64,000 nucleotides of DNA from NCBI GenBank assembly GCA_028819845.1, contig JAPPKS010000023.1, positions 31,573-95,572 on the forward strand. Direction: 5' to 3'. This document shows, piece by piece, positions 18,606-26,728 of the stretch. The notes below the pieces were generated by a model. It ran no database searches, was not told where the DNA came from, and saw only the letters and a program-made list of their open reading frames with translations. Numbering within the stretch: the first letter of the stretch is position 1; each line of letters opens with the position of its first letter. The position numbers and the translations under genes are program-made. This DNA comes from Candidatus Poribacteria bacterium (GTDB lineage: Bacteria > Poribacteria > WGA-4E > PCPOR2b).

Positions 18606-19016
18606 ATGGACTGTATTTTTTGCGCTATAGCTGGGAACGCAATACCAGCTACGAAAGTCTACGAAGAAGACCAGATTCTCGCTTTTATGGATATCAACCC
18701 GGCGAATCCGGGACATCTTCTTGTCATTCCGAAACGACATTACCGAAACATTTTTGACATTGACGCCGAGACGGCTGGAAAGATTATGCAAGTTGGAACG
18801 CAGCTTGCGAGCGCCATAAAAACAGCCCTGAATCCAGATGGGCTCAATTTGTTACAGTCGAGCGAGTCCGCGGCATTCCAAACTGTATTTCATTTTCACT
18901 TACATCTCATCCCACGTTGGGAAGACGATACGCTAGTTCTGCCGTGGAAACCTCAACAGGGCGATATTAATCAGATTGCGGAAGTTGCGGATAAAATTAG
19001 ACAGCACATTCAATAA
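18606..19016 (+). CDS. HIT-family nucleotide hydrolase
   Basis: A 136-residue HIT protein of the HINT type, expected to hydrolyse AMP-linked or other nucleotidyl conjugates. It begins MDCIFCAIAGNAIPATKVYE, with FMDINPANPGHLLVIPKRH in the middle. The histidine triad is H96-F-H98-L-H100-L within FHFHLHLIPRW. I took the ATG at 18606 because family members start with this Cys-x-x-Cys segment; upstream in-frame codons add 27 unrelated residues. The ribosome site (GAGG) is weak. It has no operon partner. Confidence 0.93.
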   Translation: MDCIFCAIAGNAIPATKVYEEDQILAFMDINPANPGHLLVIPKRHYRNIFDIDAETAGKIMQVGTQLASAIKTALNPDGLNLLQSSESAAFQTVFHFHLHLIPRWEDDTLVLPWKPQQGDINQIAEVADKIRQHIQ

Positions 19017-19266
19017 CCGGTACAGGTGATTGCTTTTGCAGTGCGGAGATGTCAATCCAACCGTGGCGCAAGATGTGAAAATTGTTTAGAACCTATGGGG
19101 ATTACTGCGGTTATCTTCATTCCACGTGAACGCAGGCAGTGATTGATTCTATCGGATATGAATCCCCTGTGGAGCAATCTGATTAAATTACTTGTCACAC
19201 TCAAAAATTATGAGCGTGAAATATTTTTCCAAGAGTTTGTTTGAACAATTGGTGCCAAAGCCATTC

Positions 19267-19570
19267 TTGGGCGTTTGAGTCGGTATAACCGGTGGAACTT
19301 CTATCGCGCGGTTTTTCTATCGCCTTCGCTATTCGTTCAATCGATTTTATTCGGGCGCTTGATTCCACCAAGTGCTTTACTCCAGCATTGTGCGGGGCAA
19401 GATGCCCCGCCTACAAGGCGTGGTGATACACGCTGGCCAAGGAAGTTCTCTAGCGCGCGGGATTTACTATCGCCCTCGTTATTCGCTCAGTTGATTCTAT
19501 TCAGGCGCTTGAACCCCGCCTACCGACGGTAGTGGGGTGCTATACACCTGCCGCCCCTCCGGGGCTATCG
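19267..19570 (+). repeat. Dispersed ~300-bp element, copy 1
   Basis: It starts TTGGGCGTTTGAGTCGGTAT and contains the hairpin core GCGGGGC-AAGAT-GCCCCGC followed by CTACAAGGCGTGGTG (19392-19425). It ends near a GGGGTGCTATACACC block and CCCCTCCGGGGCTA. A closely similar element is at 48302-48568, and core-bearing fragments at 26842-27025. Within this copy a segment of about 60 bp (TATCGCC...TTCGCT...GATT.TATTC.GGCGCTTGA) occurs twice. No open frame with coding character is present. Confidence 0.85.
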
Positions 19571-19636
19571 GGCGGTGGAATTATTTTGGAAAGATGTCTA
19601 TTAATCAGATGCGGCTTCATGCCAAAATTCTTGGTC

Positions 19637-19682
19637 AAAAAAAAGGCAGGAGGCGAAATTTCTACCTCCTGCCATGTTTTTT
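19637..19682 (-). terminator. Intrinsic terminator of the isc-like genes
   Basis: Stem GGCAGGAGG (19645-19653) / CCTCCTGCC (19665-19673), 11-nt loop. On the minus strand it is followed by eight T residues (19637-19644); on the plus strand by six T residues. It lies 23 bp past the iscA-like stop codon. Confidence 0.88.
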
Positions 19683-19695
19683 CGTGAAAACGAAC

Positions 19696-20037
19696 TTATA
19701 CGCTGAAAGATTCTCCGCAGCCACATGTAGACTTCGCATTGGGGTTGGTGATTTTGAAACCTGAATCCATTAATCCGTCTGCGTAATCTAGCGTTGAACC
19801 GGCGAGGTAGAGCGTACTGCGTGGATCCAGAAAAATTTTTACACCATAATGCTCAAAGACTTTGTCGCCACTTCGTGGTTCGTCGAATCCAAGTTCGTAC
19901 TGAAAGCCGGAACACCCCCCACCAACCACCTTCATACGCAAGCCGTACTCTTTCTCAGCGTCGTAATCATCATCATTTTTTGCCGTTTCAAGCAATGTGA
20001 GCGTTTTCTTGGCGGCCGATTCCGTTACAGTAATCAT
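19696..20037 (-). CDS. A-type iron-sulfur carrier (IscA/ErpA/HesB family)
   Basis: A 113-residue protein that probably delivers Fe-S clusters to apo-targets. The three family cysteines are present: Cys42 in VVGGGCSGFQYEL, and Cys105 and Cys107 in STCGCGESFSV at the C-terminus. It begins MITVTESAAKK, and the ATG at 20037 has an excellent GGAGGAGG-type ribosome site. That site lies inside the 3' end of the upstream scaffold gene, whose stop is at 19988, so the two genes overlap by 50 nt and translation is probably coupled. Confidence 0.92.
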   Translation of the reverse strand: MITVTESAAKKTLTLLETAKNDDDYDAEKEYGLRMKVVGGGCSGFQYELGFDEPRSGDKVFEHYGVKIFLDPRSTLYLAGSTLDYADGLMDSGFKITNPNAKSTCGCGESFSV

Positions 20038-20431
20038 ACGAACCCTCCTCCTTTCTAATTTCTCGAATTTCACGCGAAAAATAGTCGTGAATTGCTGTCT
20101 TCAACACCTCTACAGCTAGCGCAAGAAATCGAGTTTTGTCTGGCGGCAGGTTACCGAGTACCGCCTCAACTTGAGAATCTGTAATATTCAATGCTTCTTC
20201 GATTGAAATCCCTTTGATGAGTTCGGTTAATGCTGAATTTGCCGCAATCGCAGCGACACAACCAATGGTCCTGAATTTAGCGTCAACAATCCGGTTTTGG
20301 GAAATTTTGATTGTGAGTTTCATCAAGTCACTATCTGCGGGGGTTCCGACGATTCCTACCCCATCCGCATCCTTAATCGTACCGAGATTGCGCGGATATT
20401 TGTAATGATCGATAACCTGTTGCGTATACAT
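19988..20431 (-). CDS. Degenerate IscU/NifU-type scaffold-like protein
   Basis: A 147-residue protein with the IscU N-terminal fold: YTQQVIDHYKYPRNLGTIKD, DLMKLTIKIS, FRTIGCVAAIAANSALTELI and LPPDKTRFLALAVEVLKTAI. Compared with IscU, only one of three cluster cysteines is kept (Cys58, matching E. coli Cys63). The position of Cys37 is Asp33, and His105-Cys106 are Arg101-Phe102. The Asp two after the first cysteine is retained (Asp35). The last 28 residues run into iscA and include one Cys. It may be a scaffold with altered ligands or a non-cluster adaptor. No cysteine desulfurase is adjacent. Confidence 0.85.
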   Translation of the reverse strand: MYTQQVIDHYKYPRNLGTIKDADGVGIVGTPADSDLMKLTIKISQNRIVDAKFRTIGCVAAIAANSALTELIKGISIEEALNITDSQVEAVLGNLPPDKTRFLALAVEVLKTAIHDYFSREIREIRKEEGSYDYCNGIGRQENAHIA

Positions 20432-20481
20432 AATGATTTAATGTTTTCAAGCTACACTGAAGGCATCGGTAAGTTAGCATA

Positions 20482-20510
20482 ATTATATTCCACTACGCTG
20501 CAAATGTCAA
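20482..20510 (-). promoter_or_regulatory. Perfect-consensus sigma-70 promoter for the isc-like genes
   Basis: On the minus strand, TTGACA (20505-20510), exactly 17 nt, then TATAAT (20482-20487), 50 bp upstream of the scaffold gene start. Both hexamers match the housekeeping consensus fully. This suggests strong constitutive expression unless a repressor binds here; I see no clear operator. Confidence 0.85.
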
Positions 20511-20611
20511 ATGTCATTTTCGAAACCCGTACTGAAATTACAATTATCATGACTGCTTAATTCTGAGCGGCAGTAACGTTTGATTTTAGGTATCAAACGC
20601 CCGTCAATTGC

Positions 20612-20654
20612 CTTCGACAAATCCATTTACTTTGTCGAAGAATTGATGTATAAT
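20612..20654 (+). promoter_or_regulatory. Promoter overlapped by a 10-bp palindrome (candidate operator)
   Basis: Inverted repeat CTTCGACAAA (20612-20621), 9-nt spacer, TTTGTCGAAG (20631-20640). A promoter TTTACT (20626-20631), 17 nt, TATAAT (20649-20654) is threaded through it, so a dimer bound to the palindrome would cover the -35 region. It would drive the glycosyltransferase/flippase genes starting at 20795. Confidence 0.6.
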
Positions 20655-20794
20655 CAACAAAAATTGATGTCACAAATTTTATGTTTTAATTATTTTCAAG
20701 CGGGCGACTATATAGAAACCAAAACGGCTAATGCGCAAGACGTAGTGTAACTTCCAAGGGAAGCGAGCTGTACGCACAGGTTATTGAATTCAAG

Positions 20795-21823
20795 ATGTCC
20801 AATTCCCAAAAGAACGACAGAGAAAAAGTTGACCTCTCGATTGTCATTCCGGTATTCAATGAGGAGGAGAATCTCCACGACCTTTACAGCCGACTAACCG
20901 ATGCGCTTTCAAAACTCAAGGAATCGTATGAAATCATCTTTATTGACGATGGAAGCACTGATCTCAGCTTTGAGATTCTGCGCAAGATGGCTCAGACGCA
21001 TACCAATATTCACGCTATCCGTTTTCGCCGTAACTTCGGGCAGACTGCTGCGATGAGTGCGGGCTTCGATTATGCATGCGGCGAAGTGATTGTGCCGATG
21101 GATGCCGATCTTCAGAACGACCCATTCGATGTAGAGCGGCTGCTAGAGAAATTAGATGACGGTTACGACATTGTCAGTGGGTGGAGAGCGAATCGACAAG
21201 ACGGTTTTTTTCTGCGCCGCATCCCATCAATTCTCGCAAATCGCCTAATCTCCTGGATGACGGGCGTTTACCTCCACGACTTTGGATGTACCTTGAAAGC
21301 CTACCGACGTGAAATACTCGAAAACATTAACTTGTACGGCGAGTTGCACCGTTTTATCCCAGCATTTGCAAAACTGATTGGCGCCCGAATGGCGGAAATC
21401 AAGGTGAGGCATCACCCACGTGCACGCGGGAAATCGAAGTACGGCATTTCTCGCACAATTCGGGTCATTTTGGATCTCATCACAGTTAAGTTTCTCATGA
21501 GTTATTCAACGCGTCCAATCCAGATTTTTGGCCTATTTGGCTTAATCTTCTTCCTCTCGGGAATTTGCATTTGCGGATATCTTTCGATTGGGAAATTGTT
21601 TTTCCCGGCGGGCGTTGAATCAGGCATTTTGTCCTATCTTTACGCAGCCACTGGGGAGCGCGGATTTAGTCTAATTGAACGCATGCCGATGCTGATTTTG
21701 GGCGTGCTACTTCTGTTTACAGGCATCCAGTTCATCACAATGGGACTAATAGGCGAATTGGTAATTAGGACTTACCACGAATCTCAGAAGAAGCCGATTT
21801 ACGTCATCCGCGACATCATCTGA
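20795..21823 (+). CDS. GT2 polyprenyl-phosphate glycosyltransferase (GtrB/DPM1/ArnC-like)
   Basis: A 342-residue protein that likely transfers a sugar from a nucleotide donor to undecaprenyl phosphate on the cytoplasmic face. It has the GT-A core IVIPVFNEEENL, DDGSTD (51-56), the metal-binding MDADLQNDP (Asp103, Asp105) and FGCTLKAYRRE. Two C-terminal transmembrane helices (FGLFGLIFFLSGICICGYL; LILGVLLLFTGIQFITMGL) are as in GtrB. The next gene encodes a small SMR/EamA-type membrane protein, a typical lipid-sugar flippase partner. A palindrome-covered promoter lies 140 bp upstream. Confidence 0.92.
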   Translation: MSNSQKNDREKVDLSIVIPVFNEEENLHDLYSRLTDALSKLKESYEIIFIDDGSTDLSFEILRKMAQTHTNIHAIRFRRNFGQTAAMSAGFDYACGEVIVPMDADLQNDPFDVERLLEKLDDGYDIVSGWRANRQDGFFLRRIPSILANRLISWMTGVYLHDFGCTLKAYRREILENINLYGELHRFIPAFAKLIGARMAEIKVRHHPRARGKSKYGISRTIRVILDLITVKFLMSYSTRPIQIFGLFGLIFFLSGICICGYLSIGKLFFPAGVESGILSYLYAATGERGFSLIERMPMLILGVLLLFTGIQFITMGLIGELVIRTYHESQKKPIYVIRDII

Positions 21824-21967
21824 AGAGAAAGAATGCCGAGTAAATGGGCAGTGCGCAGATTCAACCATTTTCCCACCTAATAGCGGAATGATTTGACGAT
21901 TGGATTTCGTCTCGAAAATAACGGATTGAACTCACATTAGAAGAAACTGAAGGAATGCGCCTCGCTG

Positions 21968-22351
21968 ATGAACAATGGCTTAAGCTTTAGAATATTCATA
22001 CTACTCGTATTAAATGTGTTATTAACAGTTGGCGGGCAACTGCTGCTCAAGCGAGGGATGATGGCTGTGGGCCCGGTTCAGTCCCTGCGAGACGCAATTC
22101 CCAAGCTCGTCCAAGCCTTATTCAATCCATTCGTCATTGGCGGAATCTCGGTGTACGGATTTACAATGATGATTTGGCTCATCATATTATCACGCGTTAA
22201 ATTGAGTGTTGCCTACCCAATGATTAGCCTCGGCTATGTTATGTCAATTCTGCTGTCGTGGTTATTTCTTAAAGAATCCGTGCCTAAGATTCGAATCATC
22301 GGGGCGGTTGTAATCTGTATCGGTGTTTATCTGGTTGCCCGCAGCGACTGA
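21968..22351 (+). CDS. Small four-helix EamA/SMR-type transporter
   Basis: A 127-residue protein with four hydrophobic helices (FRIFILLVLNVLLTVGGQLL; FVIGGISVYGFTMMIWLIIL; AYPMISLGYVMSILLSWLFL; IIGAVVICIGVYLVA). The motif LSRVKLSVAYPMISLGYV and the following KESVPKIRIIG match the SMR/EamA half-transporter family, including ArnE/ArnF. Next to a GT2 enzyme, flipping of an undecaprenyl-phosphate sugar is the natural guess. It might equally be an efflux pump. Confidence 0.82.
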   Translation: MNNGLSFRIFILLVLNVLLTVGGQLLLKRGMMAVGPVQSLRDAIPKLVQALFNPFVIGGISVYGFTMMIWLIILSRVKLSVAYPMISLGYVMSILLSWLFLKESVPKIRIIGAVVICIGVYLVARSD

Positions 22352-22367
22352 TACAGCGGAGGTCAAA

Positions 22368-23084
22368 GTGGCAGAGATGAGCACCGTGAAGCGATCGTAC
22401 CTAGCGATGCTTTTATCAATTGTTCCAGGAATGGGCCAACTCTATTTGCGCAAACCGCTGAAGGGTTTGATTCTGTTTCTGGGAGTATCCTCTGCGGGTG
22501 CGGTAATTTACATCAGTTCGCTTCCTGTAAATGATTGGCGCGACTTGGTACGCTTCGATGGACTTGAAACATGGTGGAAATCCCGCCAGGCTGGCATAGA
22601 GTCGCGGGAGAATGCTGGAAAGTCCGAACCTACCGCCGTGAAAGCAAAAGAATATCATGAGCGCGATTACCATTTGTACACATTTGACGACAACTTCCTG
22701 TTTCGCATTGACGCGCAGTTCCAACGGCACTTAGACAGAAAAAGCATCTCGGAAAAATTGCTGCGAATATTTAAGGACAATAACATCCTGCTCTCTAAGG
22801 AAGCCATTGTTTCTATAAAGAAACCCAACACCCGATGGATTATCTCGGACGGAAATCGCACATACGCGGTCAGGAAAGTAGATGGGCAGTTAAACATTTT
22901 TGCTGTTAAGAATTTAATGTATCGCCCATCCTGGAAGTTAAAAATTAGCGGCTTTATTCAAGGCATTGCCTTCTGGATCTATGCGGTCTTTGATAGTTGG
23001 AAGGGACGGCGAGGATTCAATCGGCGGGCACTTAAGAAAAAATTGAAGAAAACTGAACGAGATTCAGTAGAAGAGAGTGAATAA
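22368..23084 (+). CDS. TM2-like membrane protein carrying an unassigned ~70-residue domain
   Basis: A 238-residue product. I prefer the GTG at 22368, 5 nt after GGAGG (22358-22362), over the ATG at 22377. The N-terminus LAMLLSIVPGMGQLYLRKPL resembles the TM2-type PGxGQxY motif plus hydrophobic helix. A charged region follows. DNA 22698-22910 then encodes a domain whose pattern (SISEKLLRIFKDNNILLSKE ... RWIISDGNRTYAVRK ... LNIF) recurs twice in the HEAT lipoprotein at 32942-37237. A hydrophobic segment and a strongly basic tail end the protein. It probably belongs to the preceding glycosyltransferase operon. Function unknown. Confidence 0.75.
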   Translation: MAEMSTVKRSYLAMLLSIVPGMGQLYLRKPLKGLILFLGVSSAGAVIYISSLPVNDWRDLVRFDGLETWWKSRQAGIESRENAGKSEPTAVKAKEYHERDYHLYTFDDNFLFRIDAQFQRHLDRKSISEKLLRIFKDNNILLSKEAIVSIKKPNTRWIISDGNRTYAVRKVDGQLNIFAVKNLMYRPSWKLKISGFIQGIAFWIYAVFDSWKGRRGFNRRALKKKLKKTERDSVEESE

Positions 23085-23210
23085 ATCGATGATGGTGCGA
23101 TAAAGAGTTGAATAAGCAAACGATGGCTTTAATTGAGCCGTGAGACATTAGCGTATTCATGTGATGAACGAAATTTAAATACATGCGGATTGGGTCAAGA
23201 AAGGAAAATC

Positions 23211-23582
23211 ATGCCGTTTTTTGCTTCTGAGAAACTACCCAAAATGCAATTATTCCCCGGCGCGCTCAGCGGCATTGTCGCGGGCGAAAATTTGCTTCTC
23301 TCTTTCCTCGAAATGGAAGAGGGGAGTGAAGTTCCGGCGCACAGCCATCCACACGAGCAAGCCGGTATTTTATTATCGGGGAAGATGCGATTCAGGATTG
23401 GTTCAGAGGAATGCCTCATGGAAGCAGGGGATGCATTCATTGTTCCCCCGGACGTGGTGCATTCGGGGAATGTAGTAGAGGGGCCGGCGCGTGTTTTGGA
23501 TATCTTCGCCCCACCCCGAGAAGATTACATCGATAGATACAATAAGTATACGAGCACGTCAGTGCAGACTCTGTGGGAATAG
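23211..23582 (+). CDS. Cupin-domain protein
   Basis: A 123-residue single cupin. Cupin motif 1 is visible as PAHSHPHEQAGILLSGKMRF (metal-type His residues and Glu). Motif 2 is EAGDAFIVPPDVVHSGNV. The ATG at 23211 has AAGGA 5 nt upstream, and longer in-frame starts add residues unlike the fold. A metal-binding sensor or small sugar or carboxylate enzyme is likely; the substrate cannot be read from the sequence. Confidence 0.88.
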   Translation: MPFFASEKLPKMQLFPGALSGIVAGENLLLSFLEMEEGSEVPAHSHPHEQAGILLSGKMRFRIGSEECLMEAGDAFIVPPDVVHSGNVVEGPARVLDIFAPPREDYIDRYNKYTSTSVQTLWE

Positions 23583-23680
23583 GGGGTATCTGGCATTACT
23601 ACAGATGGCAATGAGTTCCACCGTGCGAGTTTGGTGTAATTTTTTCCCAATCTTTGAGTCCGAGCTAGAAGAAGGCATTA

Positions 23681-26600
23681 ATGCAATCCAAACAGTCTAA
23701 CGAGCACAATCCATACCGTAAAAACATAACATATTCGCAATGCCCCTCGGTTAATCTCTACCCGGGCCAACAACTCCGCGGCTTTGAGGTAAAAGCCGTC
23801 ACGCCAATCGACGAACTGCGAGCTACGGCTATTGAACTCGCCCATGAAAATAGCTGCGCACGGCTACTGCATCTCTATGTGGAGGACACCAGAAACTGGT
23901 TTTCAATCAGTCCGATGACTCCGGCACCCGACGATACGGGTGTACAACACATTGTTGAACACTCCGTAATGTCGGGATCTCGAAACTATCCGGTCAGGAA
24001 TGTGTTTTTTGAAATGATGAAGATGAGCCTGGCAAGTTTTGACAGCACGAATGCTATGAACGCGGTCGACCACGCCTATTACTATGCTTCAAGCGGTGTA
24101 AAAAAAGACCTATTCAACCTTGCCGAGGTATTCTTTGATTCCGTTTTTCATGCGCTGCTGACCGAGCAGACATTCAAACGCGAGGGGCACCATCTTGAGC
24201 CTGTGGATCCAAATCAACCGACTGGCGGCTTAAAATTTAACGGGATTGTCTATAATGAGGTGAAAAGCGGTAAATCCGATCCAAGAGCGTGCTTTTATCT
24301 CGCCGTGACCGCCGGACTTTTCCCCGACACCTGCTACGCCAACAACGGCGGTGGAGATTCTGTGGTAATGCCGAATCTTACCTACGAAGGTTTCAAAACC
24401 TATTACAAAACCTACTTTCATCCGAGCAACTGTTACTTCTTCTTATACGGGAATATTCCAACAGACAATTATTTGGAGTTTCTCGCTGATAAACTTGGAG
24501 CCATTCCAAAAACTGAAAAAGACGCGGGGCTCCACCCACTTCGACCGGAAATTTCCCGCCAACCGAAATGGAAATCTGCAAAGACGGTGAGAGTCTGCTA
24601 TCCGATTGGAGCAGATGAGCCGCTCACCGAAAAGACACATCTGATGCTCAGTTGGTTAATTGGCGATGCAACCGATCCTGAGGACACCGTATTGTGCCGA
24701 ATATTGAGCCTTCTCCTCTTTGGCAATGAGGGGGCGCCCCTCCGAAGAGCGATAATAGGTTCCAGACTAGGTACCGACGTATTCGACAGCGGGTTCATGG
24801 ACGGACTAACCGGTCCGAACAGCACATTTCACGCCGGACTGTTAGGCAGCGAAGCGGATCGAATTGACACATTCACGGAATTGGTTCTAAATACATTAGC
24901 AGAAATTGCAGACGCAGATATTGACACGGAAACGGTTGAGGCTGCGTTTCAACAACTCACATATGAATATCAAGAAGTTACGCCGAAGTTACCGTTTCAG
25001 ATGATGAAGCGAGTCATAAACGCTTGGATATATGAAAAGGAACCGACCCTCTTTCTTAAGATGGGAGCATGTCTGTCAACTATCCGCAAACGATGGGAGC
25101 AGAACCCCCGAATTTTCAATGATTTAATTCGGGAAAGACTGCTTAATAACCCGCATCAATTGACGACTGTCCTTTCGCCTGATCCGGGTATGCAAGCTCG
25201 GCTTGACGCTAATGAGAATCAGCGTCTGGAAAAAATACGCGCGCAATTCAGTGATGAGCAGGTGAGACAGATTGCCGCGGAAGCCGGCGAACTAGAGCGC
25301 TTAAACGATCAACCGAACTCACCGGAGGATTTGGCTAAGTTGCCGCAACTGCAGGTCGCCGATCTGCCGGAGAAGCCGCTGCACATTCCCACAACCGTGG
25401 AATCGGTCAACGGACGTCCCCTCCTCCGCACCGAAGTTTATTCAAACGGTGTGAACTACGTGGAACTAAGTTTTGATTTGCAAGGATTGCCACAGCATAT
25501 ATGGGAGTGCCTTCCCAGGTACACGAATGCCGTTGGTAAGTTTGGCGCCGGCAATCTGGATTACCAACAGATAGCGCAACGCACCGCGGCAGCTACCGGA
25601 GGTGTTGAATGCACTCCGACGTTTAGCACGCACGCTCTTAATCCAAGCCGACCAGTGTGGAACGTGCAGTTTCGATTGAAAGCGCTTGACGATAGGATTG
25701 AGGATGCTATGTGTTTACTGCAAGATTTGGTATTCGCAGCGAACCCGCACGATAAGGAGCGTTTATACGTTGTGCTCAATCAGGCAATGACAGCATTTCG
25801 GACTTACATGCAGGGTTACCGCGGCCCAAATATAGCCAACCATCATGCTGCACGCGGGTTTTCGCCGCAGGCATACTTATCGGAAATAGTCTTTGGACTC
25901 CCTCAGTTGCGTAGGATTGAAAACCTGCTCAATCGATTTGACGAATGCCATGAAGAACTCAGTGAGAACCTGGCACAGATTCGAGATTTCCTGTTGGTAC
26001 GCGGCCGCGTCACGGCAAGTTTTGCCGGTTCCGATAATGCATACAAATTGTTTCAAAGCAGATTTGGCGAGTGGGTTGACAGAATGCGAAAAGAGCCTGT
26101 GCAGCCAGCGCCAACAGGATTCAAACCTATTGAGGAATATCCGCGCGAAGGACTGGCGGCGCCAGTTGATGTAGCGTACTGCACGCAAGTAATGCCGGCG
26201 CCGCACTACTCGCACAAAGACTCAAGCCTTTTGACTGTAGGAGCGAACATCGTTGCATATGACTATGCGTTCAAGGAAATCCGTCTCAAAGGGAACGCCT
26301 ATTATGGATCGTTCGCTTACAACCCTTTTGAAGGGCGAATATACCATGACTCCTTCGCTGATCCGCACATTGCTCGCACGCTAGACGTTTTCTCACGGAC
26401 GGGTGACTATGTCAGAAAATCGGAGTGGACGCAGACCGATATTGATCATGCGATTATTTCGAGAGCGGGGGATTTCCAAAAGACACTCCGACCTAGCCAA
26501 GCCGCAGCCGATGCGCTCACGAATCATCTCACAGGTCAGACGCAGGAAGTTATTGAAGAAAAATATGACCAACTGCGAAGCGCAACTCCTAAGGAGGTAA

Positions 26601-26728
26601 AGCGGGCAATGCTCCAAGTTCTTGAGGAAAATCGGGATAAAGCCTCGGTTTGCGTCGTGGCGAGCCGCGAGAAATTAGAAGCCGAAAACAAGAAAATGGC
26701 AACCCCATTGAGCATTGAGGACATCTAG
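23681..26728 (+). CDS. M16C zinc metallopeptidase (PreP/insulinase-like)
   Basis: A 1015-residue clamshell peptidase, similar in length to PreP. The inverted zinc motif is intact: His90-Ile-Val-Glu93-His94 in DDTGVQHIVEHSVMSGS, with the third ligand Glu193 in GIVYNEVKSG. Later segments (GGGDSVVMPNLTYEGFKTYY, HPSNCYFF and EIRLKGNAYYGSFAYNPFEG) match the family. The segment after LAS is FDSTNAMNAVDHAYYYASS, where FLNAxTYPDxTxYPVAS is usual, so the active-site wall differs. No signal peptide is visible, so it probably degrades peptides in the cytoplasm. Confidence 0.93.
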   Translation: MQSKQSNEHNPYRKNITYSQCPSVNLYPGQQLRGFEVKAVTPIDELRATAIELAHENSCARLLHLYVEDTRNWFSISPMTPAPDDTGVQHIVEHSVMSGSRNYPVRNVFFEMMKMSLASFDSTNAMNAVDHAYYYASSGVKKDLFNLAEVFFDSVFHALLTEQTFKREGHHLEPVDPNQPTGGLKFNGIVYNEVKSGKSDPRACFYLAVTAGLFPDTCYANNGGGDSVVMPNLTYEGFKTYYKTYFHPSNCYFFLYGNIPTDNYLEFLADKLGAIPKTEKDAGLHPLRPEISRQPKWKSAKTVRVCYPIGADEPLTEKTHLMLSWLIGDATDPEDTVLCRILSLLLFGNEGAPLRRAIIGSRLGTDVFDSGFMDGLTGPNSTFHAGLLGSEADRIDTFTELVLNTLAEIADADIDTETVEAAFQQLTYEYQEVTPKLPFQMMKRVINAWIYEKEPTLFLKMGACLSTIRKRWEQNPRIFNDLIRERLLNNPHQLTTVLSPDPGMQARLDANENQRLEKIRAQFSDEQVRQIAAEAGELERLNDQPNSPEDLAKLPQLQVADLPEKPLHIPTTVESVNGRPLLRTEVYSNGVNYVELSFDLQGLPQHIWECLPRYTNAVGKFGAGNLDYQQIAQRTAAATGGVECTPTFSTHALNPSRPVWNVQFRLKALDDRIEDAMCLLQDLVFAANPHDKERLYVVLNQAMTAFRTYMQGYRGPNIANHHAARGFSPQAYLSEIVFGLPQLRRIENLLNRFDECHEELSENLAQIRDFLLVRGRVTASFAGSDNAYKLFQSRFGEWVDRMRKEPVQPAPTGFKPIEEYPREGLAAPVDVAYCTQVMPAPHYSHKDSSLLTVGANIVAYDYAFKEIRLKGNAYYGSFAYNPFEGRIYHDSFADPHIARTLDVFSRTGDYVRKSEWTQTDIDHAIISRAGDFQKTLRPSQAAADALTNHLTGQTQEVIEEKYDQLRSATPKEVKRAMLQVLEENRDKASVCVVASREKLEAENKKMATPLSIEDI

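Larger units (their letters stand above)
19017..19695. other. Intergenic region containing a dispersed repeat and a terminator
   Basis: No gene is supported. From 19267 to about 19570 it holds a copy of a dispersed noncoding element (annotated separately), and at 19637-19682 a terminator of the converging isc genes. The first 250 bp are unremarkable. Confidence 0.7.
20432..20794. other. Divergent promoter region between isc-like genes and glycosyltransferase operon
   Basis: 363 bp between divergently transcribed genes. It contains the minus-strand promoter at 20482-20510 and the plus-strand promoter plus palindrome at 20612-20654. The 140 bp after the plus-strand -10 form a long untranslated leader in which I see no clear structure or leader peptide. 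Confidence 0.7.

Noticed and set aside
19275..19532. An 85-codon open frame in the 19.3-kb intergenic region
   Set aside because: It lies within the dispersed element and is not conserved in the copy at 48.3 kb, so it is not a gene.
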